Source: Actinomycetota bacterium
GTDB taxonomy: Bacteria > Actinomycetota > Nitriliruptoria > Euzebyales > Egibacteraceae
DNA length: 5,364 bases
Direction: 5' to 3'
Assembly: GCA_019347785.1 (NCBI GenBank)
Contig: JAHWKQ010000153.1
Span: 1 to 5,364, forward strand
Below, in pieces: positions 1 through 5,364 of the stretch (position 1 is the stretch's first letter; each line of letters begins with the position of its first letter). A program made the position numbers and the translations under genes. The notes beneath the pieces are model-generated. The model had not been told where the DNA came from, did not search any database, and saw only the letters and a list, made by a program, of their open reading frames with translations.

Positions 1-82
1 GATCGGCTTCGCCATGGTCGTGGCCGTCTACCGCGCCCGGCAGGTCGACACCACCGAGGGCCTCGACGAGATGGCCGGCTGA
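1..82 (+). CDS. nuoK: NADH-quinone oxidoreductase subunit K, C-terminal fragment (cut by window start)
   Basis: Only the last 26 codons are present, read from position 2 to the TGA at 80-82. Visible sequence: a hydrophobic helix end (IGFAMVVAVYRAR) followed by a short polar tail rich in Asp and Glu (VDTTEGLDEMAG). A final membrane helix, a basic turn and an acidic tail ending near M-x-G is how NuoK proteins finish. NuoK is a roughly 100-residue, three-helix subunit of the complex I membrane arm that couples the quinone site to the antiporter-like subunits. MrpC of Na+/H+ antiporters ends in a similar way. The immediate downstream order L-M-N favours NuoK, since mrpC is normally followed by mrpD alone. 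The stop overlaps the nuoL start by one base (TGATG), pointing to translational coupling. The residues that define NuoK, two buried Glu, lie outside the window. Confidence 0.8.
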   Translation, partial: IGFAMVVAVYRARQVDTTEGLDEMAG

Positions 83-2025
83 TGCTGTGGCTCCTGGTGG
101 GTGTGCCGCTGCTGGCGGGTGCCGTGGTGTGGTCGGCCGAGCGCTGGACGCGCGTGGCTGCCCGGCGGCTTGTGCTCGGCGCGTTCGCCGTCGCGGGGCT
201 GCTCGCGACGCTGGCCGTGGCGCTGTGGGCGGCGGCCACGGACGCCAGCGCCGCGCACACCGTGGGTGGCGGCCTGCGGCTGCTCGCCGACGTGGCCGGG
301 CCCGCCGCAGTGATCGCGGTGCTGGTGCCGGTCGTCGGCGCCCCGATCGTCGCCTACGCTGCCGCCCAGGAGCCGCTCGACGGCTTGGGACGGCTGCTCG
401 GCCTGCTGACCGCGTTCGTCGGCGTCATGGAGCTGCTGGTCGTCGCCGCCGACTGGCTCACCCTCACCGTCGCGTTCGAGCTCACCACGGGGCTGTCGTG
501 GGCGCTCATCGCCCACGAGTGGCGCCGGACGTCCGCTGCGCGAGCCGCGGCCGTCGCCTTCAACGCCACGCGCTTCGGAGGGCTCGGCCTGTTCCTCGCC
601 GCGGGAGCGAGCTATGCCGCCACCGGGTCCCTAGCCTTCTCGGACCTGCCGGGTGTGGCTGGTGGGCTGCTCGACGTCCTCGTCGCGGGCGTGGTCCTGG
701 CGTGCGCCGCAAAGGCCGCACAGCTGCCGTTCGCGCCGTGGCTGTTCGCGGCGATGGCAGGGCCGACTCCGGTGTCGGCCCTGCTGCACTCCTCGACCAT
801 GGTCGCCGCCGGCGCCTACGTGCTGATCCGGCTGCAGCCGGCACTCGACCGCGTCGCCTGGTTCGCGCCCGTGGTGATCGCCGTCGGGCTCGTCACCGCA
901 GTCGCCGCCGGTGCGGTCGCGCTGCTGCAGGCGCACGCCAAGCGGCTGCTGGCCGCGTCGACCTCAGCCCAGTACGGGCTCATGTTCGTGGCGGTCGGGG
1001 CGGGGTACCCGGCCGTGGCAGCGCTGCACCTGGTCGTCCACGCGCTCGTGAAGGCCGCCCTGTTCCTGGCGGCGGGCGTGGCGATCCGCGCCGTCTCCTC
1101 ACCCATGCTCGGCCGCATGCGGCTGCGCCGCTCGCTGCCGGCAACCGCCGCCCTCGCTGCGGTCGCCAGTCTGGGGCTGGCGGCCGTGCCACCGCTCGGG
1201 GGCGGCTGGTCGAAGGAGGCGATCGTGGCTGCCGCCGGAGGAGAGGCGGCATGGCTCGCCCTCGCCGTCGTGGTCGCCGGGGCGCTCTCGGCCGCGTATG
1301 CGACCCGCTTCCAACTCCTCGCCTTCGGCGGCTCGGGCGGGTCCGGGCCGCCGCCTCCGCGCCCGCCGCTGCGCACGCCCACCTCCACCGAGCAGGCCGC
1401 GATCGGGCTGCTGGTCGCGGGTTCGGCGGCCCTCGGCTTGCTGTGGTGGCGGCCCGCCCATGAGCTGGCGGCGCGGGCGCTGGGCGGTGAGGTGCCCGCC
1501 GGTGAGCCGTGGCAGCTGGCCGCGTCGCTGACCGTGACCGTGCTGGCCGTCTACGGCGTCTGGGCACTCGACCGCCGCCGGCGGCTGGGGCACGTGGGGA
1601 CCGAGGGCCGCAGCGCTGCGGCAGGGGCGTGGCTGGGGCTGCCCGCCGCCACCCGGCACCTGGTGGTCACCCCGGCGCTGGCCTCCGCGGCTGCCGTCGC
1701 CCGCTTCGACGACCACGTCGTGGAGGGTGGAGTCCGGCTGGTGGGCGCGGGCGCGCGGCGCACCGCCGGCTGGCTCGCCGACGGAGTCGAACCCCGCCTC
1801 GACGACGTCGTCGCCGCGGTCGCCGCCGCCGGGCAAGCGCTCGCCTCGGCGTCTGAGCGGGGGGCCGAGCGCGCGGTCGACGGCGCCGTCGCCGCGGTCG
1901 CCTGGCTGGTCGACCGCGCCGGGGCCGACGCGCGCCGCAGCCACACCGGCATGGTCCACCACCAGTTCGTCGTCATCGCCGCCGGCGTCGTCGTCGTGGT
2001 CGCCGCCGTCGCGCTGGGGAGGTAG
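82..2025 (+). CDS. nuoL: NADH-quinone oxidoreductase subunit L, distal antiporter-like proton pump
   Basis: A 647-residue polytopic membrane protein, within the usual NuoL length. NuoL is the outermost proton-translocating subunit of the complex I membrane arm. Family landmarks in order: TM5 Glu at E133 (AFELTTGLSW, where most relatives have WE); TM7 Lys K211 in AAKAAQLPFAPW; the signature MAGPTPVSALLHSSTMVAAG with H236; K287 in HAKRLLAAS; H316, H320 and K324 in HLVVHALVKAALFLAAG; and K378-E379 in PPLGGGWSKE, matching the TM12 Lys-acid pair. A Gly/Pro-rich loop lies at about 416-431. The C-terminus has a membrane helix at about 476-496, a long Ala-rich amphipathic region at about 535-620 consistent with the lateral helix HL, and a last membrane helix at about 627-645. 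The ATG overlaps the preceding TGA by one base and has only a weak ribosome site (GAGATGG), so coupling to nuoK is likely. Oddity: the TM6 Asp of the N-R-x-G-D motif is Gly (G167). The C-terminal helix excludes the MrpA/D and hydrogenase-type relatives that lack it. Confidence 0.93.
   Translation: MLWLLVGVPLLAGAVVWSAERWTRVAARRLVLGAFAVAGLLATLAVALWAAATDASAAHTVGGGLRLLADVAGPAAVIAVLVPVVGAPIVAYAAAQEPLDGLGRLLGLLTAFVGVMELLVVAADWLTLTVAFELTTGLSWALIAHEWRRTSAARAAAVAFNATRFGGLGLFLAAGASYAATGSLAFSDLPGVAGGLLDVLVAGVVLACAAKAAQLPFAPWLFAAMAGPTPVSALLHSSTMVAAGAYVLIRLQPALDRVAWFAPVVIAVGLVTAVAAGAVALLQAHAKRLLAASTSAQYGLMFVAVGAGYPAVAALHLVVHALVKAALFLAAGVAIRAVSSPMLGRMRLRRSLPATAALAAVASLGLAAVPPLGGGWSKEAIVAAAGGEAAWLALAVVVAGALSAAYATRFQLLAFGGSGGSGPPPPRPPLRTPTSTEQAAIGLLVAGSAALGLLWWRPAHELAARALGGEVPAGEPWQLAASLTVTVLAVYGVWALDRRRRLGHVGTEGRSAAAGAWLGLPAATRHLVVTPALASAAAVARFDDHVVEGGVRLVGAGARRTAGWLADGVEPRLDDVVAAVAAAGQALASASERGAERAVDGAVAAVAWLVDRAGADARRSHTGMVHHQFVVIAAGVVVVVAAVALGR
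2016..2022 (+). promoter_or_regulatory. Strong Shine-Dalgarno for nuoM
   Basis: GGGGAGG lies within the last codons of nuoL and ends 6 nt before the ATG at 2029. It is the only near-consensus ribosome site among the gene junctions here; nuoL and nuoN rely on overlapping stop/start signals. It fixes the nuoM start and suggests that nuoM can be initiated independently of the preceding gene. Confidence 0.8.
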
Positions 2026-2028
2026 CGG

Positions 2029-3513
2029 ATGCTCACCACCGCCGTGCTGGCCCCGCTGGCCGGGGCGCTGGCGCTGGTCGGCCTGAGGGTGGGCGAGCGG
2101 GCCGCCCGCTGGCTCGCCGTCGCCGTCAGCCTCGTGCCGCTTGCGGCCTTCCTCGCCGCCTGGGCGGCCTTCGACAGCCGGTCGGCCGAGCAGTTCCAAC
2201 TCGTCACGGCCGTGGAGTGGCTGCCCACCGTCGGCGTCGGCTACCGCGTCGGCGTCGACGGCGTGGCGCTGGCTGTGGTCGGCGTCACCACCGTCCTGTT
2301 CACCGCGGTGATCGCCTTCCCCGCCGACACCCGCGGTCGCGCTCGCCCCTGGTACGCGTGGCTGCTGTTCCTCGAGGGCGTCTGCCTCGGGCTGTTCGTC
2401 GCCCTCGACCTCATCGTCTTCTACGTCTTCTTCGACCTCAGCCTCGTCGGGATGTACTTCCTGATCAGCCGCTGGGGCCACGCCGGCGCCGAGGCGGCCG
2501 CGCTCAAGTTCTTCCTGTACACGCTGCTGGGGTCGCTGGCCCTGCTGATCGGGATGATCGGCCTGGCGCTGGCGATGGATCCGATCACCTTCGACATGCG
2601 CGAGCTGATCGCCGCCCAGCCGCTGGCGGGGGCGGGCCACGCCGTGCTCGTGCTCGTGGCGCTACTGCTGGGGCTCGGCATCAAGACCCCGGTCGTCCCG
2701 TTCCACACCTGGCTGCCCGCCGCCCACGTCGAGGCGCCCGCCCCCGCGTCGGCCTTGCTGGCCGGGGTGCTGCTGAAGATGGGCGCCTTCGGGATGATCC
2801 GCATCCCGCTGGCGATGATGCGCGAGACCTTTGCGGCGGTGGCGCCGGTGCTTGGCGTGGTGGCGGTGGTGAGCATCCTGTACGGCGCGTTCGTCGCGCT
2901 CGGTCAGGGCGACATCAAGCGGCGGATCGCCTACACCTCCGTCACCCACATGGGCTACACGGTGCTGGGCATCGCGGCCGCCGGCGGGCTGCTGGCTGGA
3001 GCCGAGGAGGCACGAGCGTTGGCGCTCACCGGCGCCACGATCGAGATGGTCGCGCACGGCCTCATCACCGGCGCGCTGTTCCTCATCACCGGGTCGCTGT
3101 GGGAGCGCACCGCGGACTACGCGATGGACGCCTACGGCGGGCTGGCCGATCGAGTGCCGCGCCTGACCGCGGCCACGGTGGTGGCGGCGTTCGCCAGCCT
3201 CGGGCTGCCCGGCCTCGTCGGCTTCGTCGCGGAGTTCCAGATCTTCGTCGGCGCGTTCGCGGTCTACCCGGTGCTCGCCGCCGTGGGGCTGCTCGGCGTC
3301 CTCGTGACCGCCGCCCTGTTCCTGCAGCTGCTGCAACGCGTCTTCCTCGGAGAGCGCAGCGGCTACTGGGACGGGCTGCGCGACCTCGACGCCGCCGAGC
3401 AGGGGTCGCTTGGTGTGCTGCTGGCCCTCACCGTCGTGCTGGGCGTCGCGCCTGCGCCGCTGCTCGACGTGGTCGATGCGGGCTCCACGCTGCTGTTGGG
3501 GGCCGCCGGGTGA
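2029..3513 (+). CDS. nuoM: NADH-quinone oxidoreductase subunit M, antiporter-like proton pump
   Basis: A 494-residue membrane protein with the usual NuoM length and about 14 predicted helices. NuoM sits between NuoL and NuoN in the membrane arm and translocates one proton per cycle in current models. Motifs seen: FYVFFDLSLVGMYFLI with D136 at the TM5 acid position; LKFFLYTLLGS with K160; the NuoM hallmark GIKTPVVPFHTWLPAAHVEA with K219, H226 and H233; LLKMGAFGMIR with K250; DIKRRIAYTSVTHMGY with K297 and H307; MVAHGLITGALFLITG with H343; and GLPGLVGFVAEFQ with the TM12 acid E402. All expected charged positions are filled, but the TM5 position is Asp rather than the usual Glu. The ATG follows the nuoL stop by 3 nt and has a good ribosome site. 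The stop overlaps the nuoN GTG by 4 nt. MrpD/HyfB-type relatives are less likely given the motif set and operon order. Confidence 0.95.
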   Translation: MLTTAVLAPLAGALALVGLRVGERAARWLAVAVSLVPLAAFLAAWAAFDSRSAEQFQLVTAVEWLPTVGVGYRVGVDGVALAVVGVTTVLFTAVIAFPADTRGRARPWYAWLLFLEGVCLGLFVALDLIVFYVFFDLSLVGMYFLISRWGHAGAEAAALKFFLYTLLGSLALLIGMIGLALAMDPITFDMRELIAAQPLAGAGHAVLVLVALLLGLGIKTPVVPFHTWLPAAHVEAPAPASALLAGVLLKMGAFGMIRIPLAMMRETFAAVAPVLGVVAVVSILYGAFVALGQGDIKRRIAYTSVTHMGYTVLGIAAAGGLLAGAEEARALALTGATIEMVAHGLITGALFLITGSLWERTADYAMDAYGGLADRVPRLTAATVVAAFASLGLPGLVGFVAEFQIFVGAFAVYPVLAAVGLLGVLVTAALFLQLLQRVFLGERSGYWDGLRDLDAAEQGSLGVLLALTVVLGVAPAPLLDVVDAGSTLLLGAAG

Positions 3514-4916
3514 GGATCGGCCATGTCCTGCCGCAGATCGTGCTGCTGGTCGGTGCCGCCACCACGCTGGTCGTCGCCCTGGTCCTGCCGCGGCGACGGC
3601 AATCCTGGAGCGGAGCGGTCGCCTTGGCCGCGCTCGCGGGCACGGCCGGTGCCCAGCTGTCCCTGGTCGCGACCTCCGACCAGCTCACCTTCGACCTCCT
3701 GTGGGCGCTGGACGCGTCGACCCATGTGGCCTCGATCCTCGTGTGCGCGATCACGGCCGTCGCGGTGCTTCTGGCACGAGAGTGGATGGTCACCGACCCG
3801 CGCTTCGGCGAGTACCACGCGCTGCTGCTGCTCGGCGCGCTGGGGGCGATCGTCATGGCCGGCGCGGCGGACGCCAACGAGCTGGTGGTCGGCGTGACGC
3901 TGTCGTCGGTCACCGGCTACACGCTGGCCGCCTACCACCGCCGCTCGGCGCTCTCGGTCGAGGCGGGCATGGGCTACTTCCTCATCGGCGGCCTGTCGAA
4001 CATCGTCCTGCTGGTCGGCGTGGTGCTGCTCTTCGCCGCGGCGGGCACCACCCTGTACGCCGACCTGCCGGGGTCGTTGGCGGCGGCCGACCCCTGGCTG
4101 CTGGCCGGCGCGGCCGTGGGGCTACCGGTCGGATTGGCCTTCAAGGTCGGCGCGGTGCCCGGGCACGGCTGGGTGCCCGACGTCGCGCAGGGCGCCCCGC
4201 TGCCGTCGGCGGCGTTCCTCACCGTGGTGCCGAAGGTCGGTGGTGTCCTGGCGCTGGCCCGCCTCGTCGACCTGGTGCCGGCTTCGAGCCGCGCGACGAC
4301 GGCGGTGGCGGTGCTCGCCGCGTTGTCGATGACGTTGGGGAACCTGGCGGCGCTGCGGCAGGAGGACGTGCGCCGCCTGCTCGGCTGGTCCAGCGTGTCA
4401 CAGGCGGGCTACGCGCTGATGGGCGTGGCCGCCGTGCAGGGCAGCGACCAGGCCGTCCCCGCGCTGCTGCTCTTCCTCGTGGTCTACGCGGTCGCCAACA
4501 CGGCTGCCTTCGCGGTGGTCGGGCTGCTCCGCGGCCGCACCCGCCTGGAGGACTTCGCGGGCTTGGTGTCCGTTCGCCCGTGGCCGGCGTGGGCGCTCAC
4601 GATCGCGTTGCTGTCGCTGGTCGGCATCCCGCCGCTGGCCGGCTTCGCCGGCAAGTTCGCACTGTTCACCGCGACCATCGACGCCGACCTCGCCTGGCTG
4701 GCGGCGCTCGCGGTCGTCAACACCGTCGTCTCGCTCTTCTACTACCTGCGGGTGATCGCGGCCTGCCACCTGCGTGAGCCGCCCGCGGAGACCGTCGCCC
4801 TGCTCGGCCGCTGGAGCACCGCGGCGGTCGCCCTCGCCGTGGCGGGCACGGTCGTGCTGGGCCTCGCCGGCGGCGTCGTGCTCGGCACCGCGCAGGCCAG
4901 GCCGCTGCTGCCATGA
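3510..4916 (+). CDS. nuoN: NADH-quinone oxidoreductase subunit N, divergent antiporter-like proton pump
   Basis: A 468-residue membrane protein starting at GTG 3510 inside the nuoM stop (GTGA). The frame is open much further upstream, but that part is an Arg-rich shadow of nuoM, whereas from this GTG the product is a typical N-terminal membrane helix (VLPQIVLLVGAATTLVVALV). NuoN is the antiporter-like subunit nearest the quinone-side half of the membrane arm. Motifs seen: SVEAGMGYFLIGGLSN (E151); GLAFKVGAVPGHGWVPDVAQ with the TM7 Lys K212 and H219; LTVVPKVGG with K242; DVRRLLGWSSVSQAGYALMG; and VGIPPLAGFAGKFALF with the TM12 Lys K382. The spacing of these residues matches E. coli NuoN, as I recall it. 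The TM5 Glu (E. coli E133) aligns with T130 and the TM6 Lys (E. coli K158) aligns with G155, so half of the classical Glu/Lys pair is missing. Only a weak G-run precedes the start, so translation is probably coupled to nuoM. The last codons overlap a small downstream ORF by ATGA. Confidence 0.92.
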   Translation: MRIGHVLPQIVLLVGAATTLVVALVLPRRRQSWSGAVALAALAGTAGAQLSLVATSDQLTFDLLWALDASTHVASILVCAITAVAVLLAREWMVTDPRFGEYHALLLLGALGAIVMAGAADANELVVGVTLSSVTGYTLAAYHRRSALSVEAGMGYFLIGGLSNIVLLVGVVLLFAAAGTTLYADLPGSLAAADPWLLAGAAVGLPVGLAFKVGAVPGHGWVPDVAQGAPLPSAAFLTVVPKVGGVLALARLVDLVPASSRATTAVAVLAALSMTLGNLAALRQEDVRRLLGWSSVSQAGYALMGVAAVQGSDQAVPALLLFLVVYAVANTAAFAVVGLLRGRTRLEDFAGLVSVRPWPAWALTIALLSLVGIPPLAGFAGKFALFTATIDADLAWLAALAVVNTVVSLFYYLRVIAACHLREPPAETVALLGRWSTAAVALAVAGTVVLGLAGGVVLGTAQARPLLP

Positions 4917-5008
4917 GTGTGGGTTCGCCGTGCTCCGGTGAGCCAGCAGAAGTCCTCGCGCGCGCCGCGTACGTGTGCTACAACGTGCCGGGCGCGCTGC
5001 CGCACTAG
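4913..5008 (+). CDS. Possible 31-residue ORF overlapping the nuoN stop
   Basis: An ATG at 4913 overlaps the nuoN TGA (ATGA), the same coupled geometry as the other junctions, and runs to a TAG at 5006-5008. The product (starting MSVGSPCSGEPAEVL, ending YNVPGALPH) has two Cys and no clear membrane helix, signal peptide or family motif that I recognise. It could be a coupled small protein, the relic of a former operon gene, or chance. It has no separate ribosome site and its codon use is too short a sample to judge. It is reported because of the overlap only. Confidence 0.2.
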   Translation: MSVGSPCSGEPAEVLARAAYVCYNVPGALPH

Positions 5009-5051
5009 TCATCCACAGGCTGTGGACACGGTGTGGAGAAGCCGTGGACGG
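5009..5051. promoter_or_regulatory. Cluster of DnaA-box-like 9-mers
   Basis: Within 43 nt there are three 9-mers that each differ by one base from a known DnaA-box consensus (TTATCCACA, or the actinobacterial TTGTCCACA): TCATCCACA at 5009-5017 (+), GTGTCCACA on the minus strand at 5021-5029, and TTCTCCACA on the minus strand at 5032-5040. A weaker fourth, CCGTCCACG, is on the minus strand at 5043-5051. The first two face each other and form a perfect 7-bp inverted repeat (TCCACAG-G-CTGTGGA, 5012-5026). Such clustering of A/T-containing 9-mers stands out against the GC-rich background. DnaA binding is inferred. No AT-rich unwinding element or dnaA/dnaN gene is in view, so this is not called an origin. 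Confidence 0.5.
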
Positions 5052-5071
5052 GTCGTATCGGCAGCCGTGTG

Positions 5072-5087
5072 CAGGCGCCGGCGCCTG
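5072..5087. repeat. Perfect 16-bp palindrome
   Basis: CAGGCGCCGGCGCCTG reads identically on both strands. It lies 20 nt beyond the DnaA-box-like cluster and about 20 nt before the decayed transposase. There is no spacer and no following T-run, so it does not look like an intrinsic terminator. It could be a site for a dimeric protein, a remnant of a repeat, or a chance product of high GC content. Confidence 0.55.
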
Positions 5088-5106
5088 GCCGGGCTGCGGG
5101 ATAGGG

Positions 5107-5364
5107 TCACGCGTTCGCCTGACGGGCCAGCTGCCAAGACTGCGCTGACAGGGTTGCCGCGCGTGCGCGAGGCCGCCCAGGCGGCTTGCACCCAGCGCGT
5201 GCACCAGCCATCCGTCGCCCTTTCGGGTACGGGTATTGAAGGGCTTGCCGGCCGACTCGTTGTTGCCCGGGCACAGCCCGCCCTAGGAGGCGAGGTGCGC
5301 CGCGGACGGGAACGCGCTCACGTCGACCCCGATCTCGGCCACGATCACCTCGCGATGCGGTTCG
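5107..5364 (-). pseudogene. Decayed IS110-family transposase, C-terminal domain, truncated at window edge
   Basis: Read on the minus strand from 5363, the sequence gives VIVAEIGVDVSAFPSAAHLA, then a stop, then GLCPGNNESAGK and RTRKGDGWL. These are the signature stretches of the C-terminal (Transposase_20) domain of IS110/IS116/IS902 transposases. The Ser of NNESAGK (codon 5255-5253) matches what I understand to be the catalytic serine of these DEDD/serine recombinases. Damage seen: TAG at 5285-5283 where relatives have Trp (LASW); an extra base near 5192, after which VQAAWAASRTRG continues in the next frame; and another shift near 5152, after which LSAQSWQLAR continues in the third frame to a TGA at 5109-5107. 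The expected final 30 or so residues (the AVAH..L region) are not recognisable. The N-terminal DEDD half would lie to the right of the window. The element is inactive as it stands. Confidence 0.85.
5107..5364. mobile_element. Relic of an IS110-family insertion sequence (partial)
   Basis: This is the element-level call for the transposase remains. It lies about 190 nt after nuoN and points towards the nuo operon on the opposite strand. IS110 elements usually lack terminal inverted repeats, so the left boundary cannot be set exactly; homology ends at about 5107. The flanking non-coding end that would carry a bridge RNA in the IS110 group (upstream of the transposase) is outside the window. Confidence 0.7.

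Noticed and set aside
87..1463. Second + strand open frame of 458 codons inside nuoL
   Set aside because: It is an Arg/Gly/Ala-rich out-of-frame shadow with no helices or motifs, while the 82-2025 frame has the full NuoL signature.
1099..2640. Long minus-strand open frame (513 codons) across nuoL and nuoM
   Set aside because: Its product is a low-complexity Arg/Gly/Asp/Gln/His-rich string with no domain. It is the usual antisense shadow in high-GC coding DNA, and the + strand genes have full family motifs.
2217..3509. Upstream extension of the nuoN reading frame through nuoM
   Set aside because: This part reads as Arg-rich nonsense opposite a clearly real nuoM. NuoN-like sequence begins at the GTG at 3510, overlapping the nuoM stop.
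1..4916. Mrp-type Na+/H+ antiporter or membrane-bound hydrogenase operon
   Set aside because: The order K-L-M-N, the NuoL C-terminal lateral-helix region and the NuoM and NuoN signature motifs fit complex I better than either alternative.
4960..4997. Possible terminator hairpin after nuoN (GCGCGCC pairing with GGCGCGC)
   Set aside because: The stem is 7 bp with a 24-nt loop and no T-run follows. At this GC content such pairing is easily accidental.
5009..5106. Calling this segment a chromosomal replication origin
   Set aside because: Only a short box cluster is visible, with no AT-rich unwinding region and no dnaA, dnaN or other origin-linked gene in the window.
4398..5204. Minus-strand open frame of 268 codons running from the IS relic into nuoN
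   Set aside because: Its first codons are the tail of the transposase remnant in one frame. The rest is shadow of nuoN and intergenic DNA, without recognisable domains.

Overview
This is a very GC-rich window with strong G/C preference at third codon positions. It fits a high-GC actinobacterial-type genome; that assignment is an inference from composition and protein style, not from a marker gene. Almost all of it (1-4916) is the distal end of a respiratory complex I operon, in the order nuoK (last 26 codons only), nuoL, nuoM, nuoN, all on the + strand. The genes are packed tightly: a 1-nt stop/start overlap K-L (TGATG), a 3-nt gap L-M preceded by the only strong Shine-Dalgarno sequence, and a 4-nt GTGA overlap M-N. 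This implies one transcript with translational coupling.

NuoL, NuoM and NuoN are the three antiporter-like proton-pumping subunits of the membrane arm. NuoK is the small subunit that links them to the quinone-proximal part of the arm. The core ion-path lysines and histidines can be found in all three large subunits, so they look functional. They also differ from the textbook family. NuoN has Thr and Gly where the classical TM5 Glu and TM6 Lys are expected. NuoM has Asp for the TM5 Glu. NuoL lacks the TM6 Asp and carries a long C-terminal helical region with a repeated V-(D/E)-G-x-V motif. I read this as a divergent lineage of complex I, possibly a second paralogue in its host. No electron-input subunits are in view, so the electron donor cannot be decided here.

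After the nuoN stop comes about 190 nt with no recognised protein family (4917-5106). It holds a 31-codon ORF whose ATG overlaps the nuoN stop, then a tight cluster of DnaA-box-like 9-mers (5009-5051), then a perfect 16-bp palindrome (5072-5087). No convincing terminator is visible.

The right end (about 5107-5364, minus strand) is a decayed copy of the C-terminal half of an IS110-family transposase. It has an in-frame TAG in place of a conserved Trp, then two reading-frame shifts, and lacks the end of the protein. It continues past the window edge and marks a boundary between the conserved operon and accessory DNA. I see no clearly new multi-gene system. The most notable signals are the altered ion-path residues in NuoN and the DnaA-box cluster.
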